Counted from the first letter of the stretch, positions 1-7,967 are shown. The stretch: DNA of 40,561 nt from an uncultured Bacteroidales bacterium (GCA_902779535.1 CACZBX010000016.1:1-40561), one strand, 5' to 3'. The notes: generated from the sequence alone by a model not told the origin. Made by a program: numbers and translations.

Positions 1-114
1 AGCTAAAAATCGAAGCATGTTTTCCTAAACTCGCCAAACGCCCTCGCTTCGCTCGCTTGGACGAGGCTCGTTCTTCACGGAAAACATCTTCAATTTTCTA
101 TACGCTTTTTTGCT
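1..114. repeat. Large imperfect inverted-repeat element, left window edge
   Basis: Positions 1-46 recur at 40516-40561 with one mismatch (base 12, G versus A). The reverse complement of about 61-114 also resembles 1-46: both contain the string TGTTTTCC preceded by an AAAAT-GAAG-like segment, and GGAAAAC at 79-85 is the complement of GTTTTCC at 19-25. The whole stretch can therefore fold into one long imperfect hairpin whose outer left arm is cut by the window edge. It has no ORF and no transposase. It resembles a dispersed intergenic repeat or MITE-like element; the family is not identified. Confidence 0.6.
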
Positions 115-155
115 AAAGGCCAGAAGAATAATAATGGCAACATGACTTGTCACTA

Positions 156-184
156 GTCCTCGGGGATTGCAAATCCCCGAGGAC
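156..184. repeat. Perfect inverted repeat with GGATT-GCA-AATCC core
   Basis: Two perfect 13-bp arms (GTCCTCGGGGATT at 156-168 and its complement at 172-184) flank a 3-base loop. A relative with the same GGATT/AATCC core lies at 40384-40408, so this is probably a copy of a dispersed palindromic repeat. It could also act as a transcriptional stop for a gene to the left of the window. Confidence 0.7.
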
Positions 185-200
185 CATGCAAAACCATCCT

Positions 201-268
201 CTGTAGGGGCTTAGCTTGTCTAAGCCCGGAATGCACCGGACGGGCCGACACAAGGTCGACCCCTACAG
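201..268. repeat. Inverted repeat with CTGTAGGGG termini
   Basis: CTGTAGGGG at 201-209 is the exact complement of CCCCTACAG at 260-268, with partly complementary GC-rich sequence between (GGGCCGACACAAGGTCG near 243-259). This looks like the intergenic repeat type with TGTAGGGGCGAC-like ends seen in many bacterial genomes; that comparison is from memory. A reading frame running through it (from 216) is not credible as a gene. Confidence 0.6.
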
Positions 269-442
269 GGAATACACAAGGTGTTGCACATGTCTTGATG
301 TCTTCAGCGTCGGTTTGTGTGTCCCTGTAGATTCGGAGATTCGCGAGGGCGGGAGAATGTACATTATTGACGTCAGCATGTCTTTTTTAAGTTATTCTGT
401 GTTTATTTTCGGAGAATCTACCTTATTTATAAATAAAATGCT

Positions 443-450
443 TAATTTTG
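443..450 (+). promoter_or_regulatory. Putative promoter -7 box for rlmN operon
   Basis: TAATTTTG matches the Bacteroidota -7 consensus TAnnTTTG. Transcription would start near 457, leaving a leader of about 18 bases before the ATG at 475. No clear TTTG -33 box is seen at the expected distance. Confidence 0.4.
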
Positions 451-474
451 AAACCAAATTGGTCGATTAAAACT

Positions 475-1515
475 ATGGGTAATACAAAAGAACCTTTATT
501 AGGCAAGACACTATTGGAGTTACAGATGATTTCTCAGCAGTTGGGAATGCCTCGTTTTGCAGCGAAGCAAATCGCATCTTGGCTTTATGAAAAGAAGGTG
601 TCGTCGATAGATGAGATGACCAATTTATCGTTGAAGGCAAGAGCTGCATTAAGTGAAAAATATGTGGTAGGCGCCTCTGAACCGGTAGAGGCTCAACGTT
701 CTTCAGATGGTACGGTGAAGTACCTTTTCCGTACTGAGGACAATAACTTCATCGAGACCGTCTATATCCCGGATGAGGACAGGGCAACCCTTTGTGTCTC
801 ATCCCAGGTGGGCTGTAAGATGAACTGCCTTTTCTGCATGACGGGAAAGCAAGGGTATGCTGCCAACCTTACCGCTCATCAGATTATCAACCAAATATTC
901 TCCATTCCTGAACGAGATAAGCTGACAAATATCGTTTTCATGGGGATGGGAGAGCCAATGGACAACTTGGACAATGTGCTGAAGGCTCTGGACATCTTAA
1001 CAGGTTCATATGGGTATCAGTGGAGCCCGAAGCGTATCACTGTTTCCTCAGTAGGATTGAAGAAAGGAATTGAACGATTCCTGAACGAGTCGGATTGCCA
1101 CTTAGCCATCAGCCTGCACTCACCGTTCCCCGCACAGCGGCGCGAACTGATGCCAGCTGAGAAAGCCTACAGCATTGTCGACCTTATCGAGCTGTTGAAG
1201 ACTCATGACTTTTCACATCAGCGCCGGTTGTCTTTCGAATACATCATGTTCAAGGGACTGAACGATTCCTTGGCTTATGCAAAAGAACTCATCCGATTGC
1301 TGCATGGGTTAGAGTGCAGGATAAACCTCATCCGATTCCATGCCATACCGAATGTGCCGTTGGAAGGCTCGGATATGAATACGATGATCAGCTTCAGGGA
1401 TTACCTGACAAATCATGGTGTGTTCTCAACCATCAGGGCTTCGCGTGGTGAAGATATCTTTGCTGCGTGTGGCATGTTGTCGACTGCAGAAAAACAAAAA
1501 CATAATAATCAATAA
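475..1515 (+). CDS. rlmN: 23S rRNA (adenine(2503)-C(2))-methyltransferase RlmN
   Basis: Radical SAM enzyme that methylates C2 of A2503 in 23S rRNA (and A37 of some tRNAs) using two SAM molecules and a cysteine-linked intermediate. The [4Fe-4S] motif CxxxCxxC lies at C114, C118 and C121, followed by MTGKQG. C107 and C332 (in the AACGML segment) may be the other conserved cysteines; C332 matches the C-terminal catalytic cysteine of the family. The 346-residue length is normal. The ATG at 475 was preferred to an in-frame TTG at 448 because the TTG overlaps a -7 promoter box and the upstream residues are not family-like. It is first in a run of nine close-packed genes; the next gene begins one base after its stop. 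Confidence 0.95.
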   Translation: MGNTKEPLLGKTLLELQMISQQLGMPRFAAKQIASWLYEKKVSSIDEMTNLSLKARAALSEKYVVGASEPVEAQRSSDGTVKYLFRTEDNNFIETVYIPDEDRATLCVSSQVGCKMNCLFCMTGKQGYAANLTAHQIINQIFSIPERDKLTNIVFMGMGEPMDNLDNVLKALDILTGSYGYQWSPKRITVSSVGLKKGIERFLNESDCHLAISLHSPFPAQRRELMPAEKAYSIVDLIELLKTHDFSHQRRLSFEYIMFKGLNDSLAYAKELIRLLHGLECRINLIRFHAIPNVPLEGSDMNTMISFRDYLTNHGVFSTIRASRGEDIFAACGMLSTAEKQKHNNQ

Positions 1516-1516
1516 T

Positions 1517-2584
1517 ATGAGACCTATTAAATTAATTAGCTTGATTTGTTTGGTGTCACTTCTTGCTTCATGTAAAGGAGACAAGAATATTTTTACGCCT
1601 ACCTCCAGCGGAAGGCCCTACGAAGTGTTGGTTGTGATCAACTCTGCCATGTGGGAGCGTCCAGCAGGAAGAGCATTGTTTGATGTGTTAGATACGAATG
1701 TACCCGGGTTGCCTCAGCCCGAGCGCTCATTCCGCATTTCCAATACTGACCCAAAGCATTTTAACCGTACATTCAAGATCTTCCGTTCGATTATCATCGC
1801 AGATATCAGTACGAACTATACGCAGACAAAGATGAAGTATGCCCGCAATGTTTATGCTGCTCCGCAGGTGATCCTCACGATTCAGTCGCCTAACGAGGAA
1901 GAGTTTGAAGCTTATACAAGAAAAAATTCGCAGGTGATTGTCGATTTTCTCACACGTGTCGAGATGAATCGAGAGATAAACGCCTTGAAAGAAAAGCACA
2001 ACAACTATATTTCAGAGAAAATAGACAGTATCTTCGGTTGCGATATCTGGATGCCTTACGAACTTCAAAGTTATAAGAAAGGAAAGAACTTCTTTTGGGC
2101 TTCTACGAACCGTGCGAATGCCGACCTGAACTTCGTGATGTATTCCTATCCCTATACAGATAAGAACACCTTCACGTTGGACTATTTTATCAACAAGCGG
2201 GATTCAGTCATGAAAGTCAATATCCCTGGTGAGCGGGAAGGAATGTATATGGAAACGGATTCGGCTCATGTGTTCGCAAATAATATCAACGTACGAGGCG
2301 ACTATGCCATGGAGGTAAAAGGCTTGTGGGATGTTAAGAACGATATGATGGGTGGTCCGTTCGTCTCTCATGCCAGAGTAGACCAAGCAAATGGACGGGT
2401 CGTCGTCGTGGAAGGATTTGTCTATTCACCCGATAAGCAAAAGCGTAACTTCATGAGAAAGATGGAAGCCGCTTTATATACATTGAAGCTGCCGACCGAA
2501 GAGCAGTTACCTGAGATTGTCATACTTCCGGACGATGCGATTCAAGAAGAAAAGATAGATACTACAGCTGTATCAGCAAAGTAG
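1517..2584 (+). CDS. DUF4837 family lipoprotein
   Basis: Predicted lipoprotein of 355 residues. A hydrophobic signal ends in the lipobox LLASC with the lipidated cysteine at C19, so export and attachment to a membrane are expected. The body (GRPYEVLVVI near the N-terminus, then RTFKIFRSIIIADI) matches my recollection of the Bacteroidota family DUF4837, whose function is unknown. The frame extends upstream into rlmN, but the ATG at 1517 gives a perfect signal peptide directly after the rlmN stop. It sits between rlmN and pdxA, an order I recall from other Bacteroidales. Nothing in the sequence suggests an enzymatic role. Confidence 0.85.
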   Translation: MRPIKLISLICLVSLLASCKGDKNIFTPTSSGRPYEVLVVINSAMWERPAGRALFDVLDTNVPGLPQPERSFRISNTDPKHFNRTFKIFRSIIIADISTNYTQTKMKYARNVYAAPQVILTIQSPNEEEFEAYTRKNSQVIVDFLTRVEMNREINALKEKHNNYISEKIDSIFGCDIWMPYELQSYKKGKNFFWASTNRANADLNFVMYSYPYTDKNTFTLDYFINKRDSVMKVNIPGEREGMYMETDSAHVFANNINVRGDYAMEVKGLWDVKNDMMGGPFVSHARVDQANGRVVVVEGFVYSPDKQKRNFMRKMEAALYTLKLPTEEQLPEIVILPDDAIQEEKIDTTAVSAK

Positions 2585-2605
2585 TGAACAGAAAATAACA
2601 GATCT

Positions 2606-3709
2606 ATGAGTAGTAATGATAAAATAAGAGTAGGAATCACCCATGGTGACATCAATGGTGTGGGATATGAGTTAATCCTGAAGGCATTCTCTGATCCTGT
2701 TATCTACGAATTCTGCACCCCCATTGTCTATGGATCACCTAAGGTGGCTACCTATCACCGAAAGGCTATTAACTCGGAAACGAACTTTAGTATCATTAAT
2801 CAAGCAAGGGATGCAGAACCGAACCGGTTGAACATCCTTACTTGTGTCGATGACGAACTGAAAGTGGAATTAGGTCGTCCGTCCATCGAAGCGGGGAAAG
2901 CGGCCCTCGATGCATTGCGTCAGGCGTTGAACGATTATATGGATGGTCAGATTGATGTACTGGTGACGGCACCTGTATACAACCAGACGATTCAAAGTGA
3001 TGAATATAACTACCTGAACCAGGCAGGATTCGTACAGCAGGAAGCAGGTGAAGGACAAACACCGCTGACGATACTGGTAAAGGATGATTTGCGTATAGCT
3101 TTGGCTACTGACGATGTTCCGTTGAATAAAATAATGGATACACTGAATGCAGATACGTTGAAAGAGAAACTGCTGATATTCCATCAATCTTTGGTAGAGG
3201 ACTTCGGGCTTGATAACCCGCGCATCGCTGTCCTCTCATTAAATCCGCATGCCGGCCAGCACGGACAAATCGGCTTGGAAGAGCAGGAACTGATTCTTCC
3301 GGTGATGAATGAGCTGGATGCTGAAGGCGTGCTTTGCTTCGGCCCTTACTCGGTGGATGGCTTGATGGGATCGGGCAACTATATGCACTTTGATGGTATT
3401 ATGGCTATGTATTACGACCAAGGTGCTGCTCCCTTTAAATCATTGACGGAGGAAAGTGGGGTCCGTTATACGGCAGGGTTGCCGATCGTTCACGTTGCTC
3501 CGGCACATGGAGTGGCTTATGACATTACAGGGCAGGGGCTTGCCGACGAGAGTGGTATGCGAAACGCAATTTATCTGGCTATCGACATCCTTCGTAACCG
3601 TATATGGGAAGAGGAAATCCATGCCAACCCGTTACGGAAACAATACTTCGATAAGAAAGACGATAGCTATAAACTGAAGCTGGATGCTCCGGAAGAAGAA
3701 ACGTTGTAA
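2606..3709 (+). CDS. pdxA: PdxA-family protein with substituted metal ligands
   Basis: Homologue of 4-hydroxythreonine-4-phosphate dehydrogenase, the NAD-dependent enzyme that makes 3-amino-2-oxopropyl phosphate for pyridoxal phosphate synthesis. The N-terminal ITHGDINGVGYE, SLNPHAGQ (H215) and the C-terminal GLPIVHVAPAHGVAYDITG segments are recognisably PdxA. E. coli PdxA binds its metal with H166, H211 and H266. Here the first position is D170 (ALATDDVPL instead of ALATTHLPL), the second is kept (H215) and the third is Y270 (AMYYDQG instead of AMYHDQG). The GHTE substrate motif reads NQAG (138 is Gln) and GPVHKG reads APVYNQ. The frame is intact at 367 residues. The protein is either inactive, has shifted function, or uses different ligands. 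Confidence 0.8.
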   Translation: MSSNDKIRVGITHGDINGVGYELILKAFSDPVIYEFCTPIVYGSPKVATYHRKAINSETNFSIINQARDAEPNRLNILTCVDDELKVELGRPSIEAGKAALDALRQALNDYMDGQIDVLVTAPVYNQTIQSDEYNYLNQAGFVQQEAGEGQTPLTILVKDDLRIALATDDVPLNKIMDTLNADTLKEKLLIFHQSLVEDFGLDNPRIAVLSLNPHAGQHGQIGLEEQELILPVMNELDAEGVLCFGPYSVDGLMGSGNYMHFDGIMAMYYDQGAAPFKSLTEESGVRYTAGLPIVHVAPAHGVAYDITGQGLADESGMRNAIYLAIDILRNRIWEEEIHANPLRKQYFDKKDDSYKLKLDAPEEETL

Positions 3710-3710
3710 A

Positions 3711-4421
3711 ATGAGGTTCGCTATAATATCTGCGGGAGAAGGTTCTCGCTTATCCCAAGAAGGGGTTTCGCTCCCCAAACCGATGGTGCAACTGAACGGC
3801 TGTGCCATGATAGATCGACTGATACAAATATTCCGTCGTTGCGGAGCGTCTGAGATCGTGATTATCATCAATAATGAACAACCGTTGACAAAGGCTCATC
3901 TGTTGGAACTGCAAAAAGTCTCAGAAGTTCCTATTCGCCTGATTATCAAGTCTACACCAAGTTCGATGCATAGCTTCTACGAATTAAGCAAGTATCTGCA
4001 AGGTGATAAGTTCTGCCTGACGACGGTAGATACGATCTTTCAGGAATCAGAGTTTAAGGCTTATATTGACAAGTTCATGCAATCGGATGTAGATGGGTTG
4101 ATGGCGGTGACTGATTTCATTGATGATGAGAAACCCTTGTATGTCGGAACAGATAAGGATAACCGTATTACGGGGTTTTATGATGAATATCAGAAAGATA
4201 TACGTTATATCTCAGGAGGTATCTATTGTCTGGCTCCTTGTGCTTTAGAAACACTGCAGAAATGTATGGATGAAGGCTTGTCGCGGATGCGAAATTTTCA
4301 GCGTCAGCTGGTAGTGGATGGCCGGTATCTGAAGGCATATCCGTTTAGTAAGATTCTTGATGTGGATCATGCGTCGGATATACAGAAGGCAGAGGAATTC
4401 TTATCGAATCATCAAAAGTAA
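3711..4421 (+). CDS. NTP-transferase domain sugar/polyol-phosphate nucleotidyltransferase
   Basis: Nucleotidyltransferase of the GT-A-like NTP_transferase family, 236 residues, expected to couple a phosphorylated alcohol or sugar to a nucleotide with release of pyrophosphate. The N-terminus carries the nucleotide-binding loop ISAGEGSRL (residues 6-14), then LPKPM with K23. TTVDTIF (D107) and LDVDHASD (D217, D219) are in the positions of the metal-binding acidic residues. It starts two bases after the pdxA stop and ends one base before the ATP-grasp gene, so co-expression is likely. With a CDP-alcohol phosphotransferase two genes on, a CTP-using enzyme making a CDP-activated head group (inositol, glycerol, an aminophosphonate or similar) is plausible; the substrate cannot be read from the sequence. 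Confidence 0.75.
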   Translation: MRFAIISAGEGSRLSQEGVSLPKPMVQLNGCAMIDRLIQIFRRCGASEIVIIINNEQPLTKAHLLELQKVSEVPIRLIIKSTPSSMHSFYELSKYLQGDKFCLTTVDTIFQESEFKAYIDKFMQSDVDGLMAVTDFIDDEKPLYVGTDKDNRITGFYDEYQKDIRYISGGIYCLAPCALETLQKCMDEGLSRMRNFQRQLVVDGRYLKAYPFSKILDVDHASDIQKAEEFLSNHQK

Positions 4422-4422
4422 A

Positions 4423-5283
4423 ATGGGCATGGGAGTTTTAAGTGTAATAGGCGTCAGTCGTGGAGCACAGTATTCTCCTAATTTGAAAAGTAATGATGCT
4501 GCCATCTTTGACCTTGTCACACATGAACTTGAGAAAAAAGGCTGGCAAATTGATACATATCCCGAAGAATTATTTTGTGAGAAGGAAATCCATGCCGATG
4601 TTATCTACACGATGGCACGTGATCAGCGGACTATCGATCGCTTGTTGGCATTGGAGGAGGAGGGGACATTGGTAGTGAATGCGGCAAAAGGCCTAAAGAA
4701 TTGTGTCCGTCGTCCACTGACCGAACTCTTCATACAACATCACATTCCCTATCCCGATAGTTTGATTTGGCCTACCGACCAACCATTCGACAAGCAGTTT
4801 TTCCCTTGCTGGTTTAAGCGTGGGGATTCATCTGCTGTCGTAAAAGAAGATGTGTCTTTTGTCGAGACGAAAGAGCAGGCCGGCAGGTTACTGCTACAGT
4901 TCAAGGAGAGAGGTATTGACACGGTTGTAGTCAATAGGCATTTAAAAGGTGATCTGATAAAGTTCTATGGCGTTCGTCATGTGGGCTTCTTCGACTGGGA
5001 ACGTTGTTCGCCCGACAAACACAGTAAATTCGGGCTTGAACAAATCAATGGAGAACCTGTAGGATACGAATTCAATGTTGAAGAATTAAAGAAATGGAGC
5101 GATGAGGCTGCCAAGGTATTAGGTATAACGATATACGGAGGAGATTGTGTCGTAGCAGCTGATGGCTCATTTAAGATAATTGATTTTAATGATTGGCCAA
5201 GTTTTTCCCGATGCCGAGAGCAGGCAGGGAGGGCGATAGCAGACAGCATCTATTATTTGGCCAAAGAATATCTGAAAATATGA
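4423..5283 (+). CDS. ATP-grasp-like protein
   Basis: 286 residues with features of an ATP-grasp ligase. A variable N-terminal domain is followed by CVRRPLTELF (94-103), a WFKRGD segment (130-135) in the position of the ATP-binding lysine, and a C-terminal GGDCVV (D241) plus IIDFNDWPSF (D254, N256), which resembles the magnesium-binding end of the fold. Such enzymes form amide or thioester bonds through an acyl-phosphate, but no substrate is evident and the fold is divergent. An ATG at 4429 is an alternative start. The last bases overlap the next start (ATGA at 5280-5283), so it is translationally coupled to the CDP-alcohol phosphotransferase and probably acts in the same pathway. Confidence 0.65.
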   Translation: MGMGVLSVIGVSRGAQYSPNLKSNDAAIFDLVTHELEKKGWQIDTYPEELFCEKEIHADVIYTMARDQRTIDRLLALEEEGTLVVNAAKGLKNCVRRPLTELFIQHHIPYPDSLIWPTDQPFDKQFFPCWFKRGDSSAVVKEDVSFVETKEQAGRLLLQFKERGIDTVVVNRHLKGDLIKFYGVRHVGFFDWERCSPDKHSKFGLEQINGEPVGYEFNVEELKKWSDEAAKVLGITIYGGDCVVAADGSFKIIDFNDWPSFSRCREQAGRAIADSIYYLAKEYLKI

Positions 5284-6233
5284 AAAAAGAATTTGAAAAA
5301 GGTCTGGAAGCATCTTTCAAATCTTTTGATACGGAAGAATGGTTAGACATTCATTTCAACCGCCCGATCGGCTATGTCTGGGCGTTGTTCTTTAAAAAGT
5401 TGAAAGTTCACCCGAATGTGGTGACAATCCTGTCGATCATCTTAGGTGTGGCAGCAGGTATCATGTTTTATTATCCCGACATGAAGCATACCTTATGGGG
5501 TATTCTGTTCCTTGTTTGGGCAAATCATTATGATAGTTGTGACGGGCAACTGGCTCGGATGACCGGGCAGAAGACTCGTTGGGGACGGATGTTGGACGGC
5601 TTTGCCGGAGATATCTGGTTCTTTACCATTTATGTGGCCATCTGCCTTCGCTTGATGAATCAGCCGATGCCTTTCAATATCGGAAATGGCATGCACTGGG
5701 GCATCGTTATCTGGATATTGGCCATCTTCTCAGGAACATATTGCCATAGTAAGCAATGCACGTTGGCCGATTATTACCGGAATATCCACTTATTCTTCTT
5801 AAAAGGAAAGAGTGGAAGCGAACTGGATAATTTTATACAACAGCGGGAACTGTATCATAGTCTCCCTTGGAAAGGGAATTTCTGGTGGAAAATCTTCCTG
5901 TACTTCTACGGCAATTATACGAGGAATCAGGAGAAGATGACTCCGAACTTCCAAAAGTTCTATGATTTAGTTCGTGATAGATATGGAGATGATATACCAC
6001 AATCATTACGTGACGAGTTTCGTGCGGAGAGTCTTCCGTTGATGAAATATACCAACATACTGACATTCAACACACGTGCCATTGCGTTGTATATCAGCTT
6101 ATTGATCAAGGAGCCTTGGTTGTACTTTATCTTTGAGATTGTCGTCATGACTTCCTTGTTCTTTTATATGCGTCACCGCCATGAGGCGATGTCAGCTAAG
6201 TTTTATCAAAACATAAAGAGCCGTGAAGAGTAA
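5280..6233 (+). CDS. CDP-alcohol phosphatidyltransferase family membrane protein, variant motif
   Basis: Integral membrane enzyme of 317 residues that should transfer a phospho-alcohol between a CDP-activated donor and an acceptor alcohol. The signature begins normally, D85-SC-D88-GQLAR, then eight residues, G102 and D106. The canonical fourth aspartate, expected at 110, is glycine, and the next residue is D111 (LDGFAGDIWF). The spacing is therefore D(x)4D instead of D(x)3D. Several hydrophobic segments follow (about 45-65, 72-82, 112-122, 150-165, 262-300). The start overlaps the ATP-grasp stop by four bases, and the stop lies inside the next gene. The upstream nucleotidyltransferase suggests that the donor is made in the same operon. 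Confidence 0.8.
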   Translation: MKKEFEKGLEASFKSFDTEEWLDIHFNRPIGYVWALFFKKLKVHPNVVTILSIILGVAAGIMFYYPDMKHTLWGILFLVWANHYDSCDGQLARMTGQKTRWGRMLDGFAGDIWFFTIYVAICLRLMNQPMPFNIGNGMHWGIVIWILAIFSGTYCHSKQCTLADYYRNIHLFFLKGKSGSELDNFIQQRELYHSLPWKGNFWWKIFLYFYGNYTRNQEKMTPNFQKFYDLVRDRYGDDIPQSLRDEFRAESLPLMKYTNILTFNTRAIALYISLLIKEPWLYFIFEIVVMTSLFFYMRHRHEAMSAKFYQNIKSREE

Positions 6234-7254
6234 GTACCGTAATTTCTTCTTGCTATTTGGTATTGCCGCCATTGTAATCATGCTCCTGACCTTCAACATG
6301 GAGTATGAAGAGTTGTGGGCAAACCTTAAACGAGCGGGATACTGGTTACCTGCCATTATTGTTCTTTGGGCATTTATCTACATGATCAATGCCTTGTCAT
6401 GGTATATCATTATCCGTGACGGAAGGAAAGGTTCACCGATCTCCTACTGGAAGGTATATAAACTCACTATCACTGGATTTGCACTGAATTATGCCACACC
6501 AGGTGGGTTGATGGGAGGAGAACCGTACCGTATCATGGAGTTAACCCCGTATGTCGGTGCAAGTAAGGCTACATCTTCGGTCATCCTCTATGTGATGATG
6601 CATATCTTCTCGCATATCTGCTTCTGGTTTGCTTCCATCTTCTTGTATATCTCGATGTATAAGGTGGACTTTGTTGCGGGTTTCTTCTTTTTCCTTGTCG
6701 GGGCAGTATTGCTTTTACTGATTTATTTCTTTATGCGAGGATATAGTCAGGGAATGGCTGTCAAAACCTTACGATTATTGGGATATGTACCTTTTGCCAA
6801 GAAATGGGCTAAGCGCTTTTCAGAAGAAAAGAAGGAAACACTTGAACGGATAGACAGTCAGATTGCCGAATTGCACAAACAGCGCAGGACAACCTTTTAT
6901 GCTTCACTTGGACTTGAATTCTTGGCAAGAATTGTAGGATGTTTGGAAATCTATTTCATCCTGAATATCCTTACACACGATGTCAGTTTCCCGAATTGTA
7001 TCCTGATTATGGCTTTTACATCATTATTTGCCAATATATTCTTTTTCTCTCCGATGCAGCTGGGTGTACGCGAAGGTGGATTCGCAATTTCGGTGGACAG
7101 ACTTTCCATTCCGGGAGCCTATGGCTTGTACACCGGATTGCTGACTCGTGTCCGCGAATTAGTCTGGATTGTTATAGGTGTAGCTTTGATGAAGGTAGGC
7201 ACAGGTGTTCATCCTAAAAATGAAAAAACAAATGAAGATGGGAAAGATAACTGA
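6223..7254 (+). CDS. LPG-synthase TM-type flippase-like membrane protein
   Basis: Polytopic membrane protein of 343 residues resembling the lysylphosphatidylglycerol synthase transmembrane family (UPF0104, MprF flippase-like) without a transferase domain. The conserved stretch TGFALNYATPGGLMGGEPYR (about 83-102) and the late QLGVREGGFAIS segment are typical of it. It begins with GTG at 6223, 11 bases inside the preceding gene, and no in-frame ATG lies near, so coupled translation is likely. Relatives move or help modify lipids across the inner membrane. Beside a CDP-alcohol phosphotransferase, export of the finished lipid is the simplest inference. The C-terminus overlaps the next gene. Confidence 0.75.
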   Translation: MKSKYRNFFLLFGIAAIVIMLLTFNMEYEELWANLKRAGYWLPAIIVLWAFIYMINALSWYIIIRDGRKGSPISYWKVYKLTITGFALNYATPGGLMGGEPYRIMELTPYVGASKATSSVILYVMMHIFSHICFWFASIFLYISMYKVDFVAGFFFFLVGAVLLLLIYFFMRGYSQGMAVKTLRLLGYVPFAKKWAKRFSEEKKETLERIDSQIAELHKQRRTTFYASLGLEFLARIVGCLEIYFILNILTHDVSFPNCILIMAFTSLFANIFFFSPMQLGVREGGFAISVDRLSIPGAYGLYTGLLTRVRELVWIVIGVALMKVGTGVHPKNEKTNEDGKDN

Positions 7255-7963
7255 TATAAAAGGTATCATCTTTGATTATGGTGGCACAATTGATACAAAC
7301 AGCCGTCACTGGGCCGAAGTGCTATGGAGTCAATATGTAAAGCATCATATTCCCGTAGATAAGGGCAGTTTCCGTGAAGCGTATGTTTTCGGTGAACGTT
7401 CGTTGGCAAAGTATCCGTATGTTCGTCCTGACCATAACTTTTTCGATGTCCTCCTATTCAAGTGCAAGCTTCAAATGGAGTATCTTGCCTTGCACCATCA
7501 TTTGGAGATGGACGAAAGGAAACTTCAGCAGTATGCCCTGTCAGTAGCTGAGAGTAGTTATTGGTATGTGCAGGAGGTATTGAAGACAACTCGCCCTGTT
7601 GTAGAAACGTTATCAAAAAGATATAAGTTAGTGCTTGTTTCCAATTTTTATGGAAATATTCAGACGATACTCAGTGATTTTAAACTTGATCGTTTCTTTG
7701 CCGATGTTGTCGAGTCTTCTGTCGTTGGTGTGCGTAAGCCCGATCCTGCAATCTATCAATTAGGTGTGGATGCTATGGGATTCAATGCCAGTGAAGTCTT
7801 AGTTGTTGGTGACTCGTTTTCGAAGGATGTTGTCCCGGCTAAGAAGGTAGGGTGTAAAGTTGTTTGGTTGAAAGGAGAGGGGTGGGGAAATGAAACGATT
7901 GATGAATCACTACCCGATGTAATCATTACGAGTTTAGATCAATTAATAGGTAATATAGAGTAG
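7220..7963 (+). CDS. HAD-superfamily hydrolase
   Basis: Haloacid-dehalogenase-type phosphatase of 247 residues. Motif I is FDYGGTID with the nucleophile at D19; the second acidic residue of the usual DxDGT is glycine, as in some characterised relatives such as YihX-type phosphatases, which have Asn there. Motif II is LVSNFYG, motif III VGVRKPDPAIY and motif IV VVGDSFSKDV. An alpha-helical cap lies between motifs I and II. Possible in-frame starts are GTG 7205, ATG 7220, 7232 and 7238; 7220 was chosen, and all but the last two overlap the membrane gene extensively. Its place after the CDP-alcohol phosphotransferase suggests removal of a phosphate from the head group or its precursor; the substrate is unknown. 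Confidence 0.8.
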   Translation: MKKQMKMGKITDIKGIIFDYGGTIDTNSRHWAEVLWSQYVKHHIPVDKGSFREAYVFGERSLAKYPYVRPDHNFFDVLLFKCKLQMEYLALHHHLEMDERKLQQYALSVAESSYWYVQEVLKTTRPVVETLSKRYKLVLVSNFYGNIQTILSDFKLDRFFADVVESSVVGVRKPDPAIYQLGVDAMGFNASEVLVVGDSFSKDVVPAKKVGCKVVWLKGEGWGNETIDESLPDVIITSLDQLIGNIE

Positions 7964-7967
7964 AAAG

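Noticed and set aside
216-470. 84-codon plus-strand reading frame upstream of rlmN
   Set aside because: It runs through an intergenic inverted repeat, has no family features and overlaps the rlmN promoter.
1415-1516. Upstream extension of the DUF4837 lipoprotein into rlmN
   Set aside because: It would bury the lipoprotein signal behind 34 residues encoded within rlmN; the ATG at 1517 is far better.
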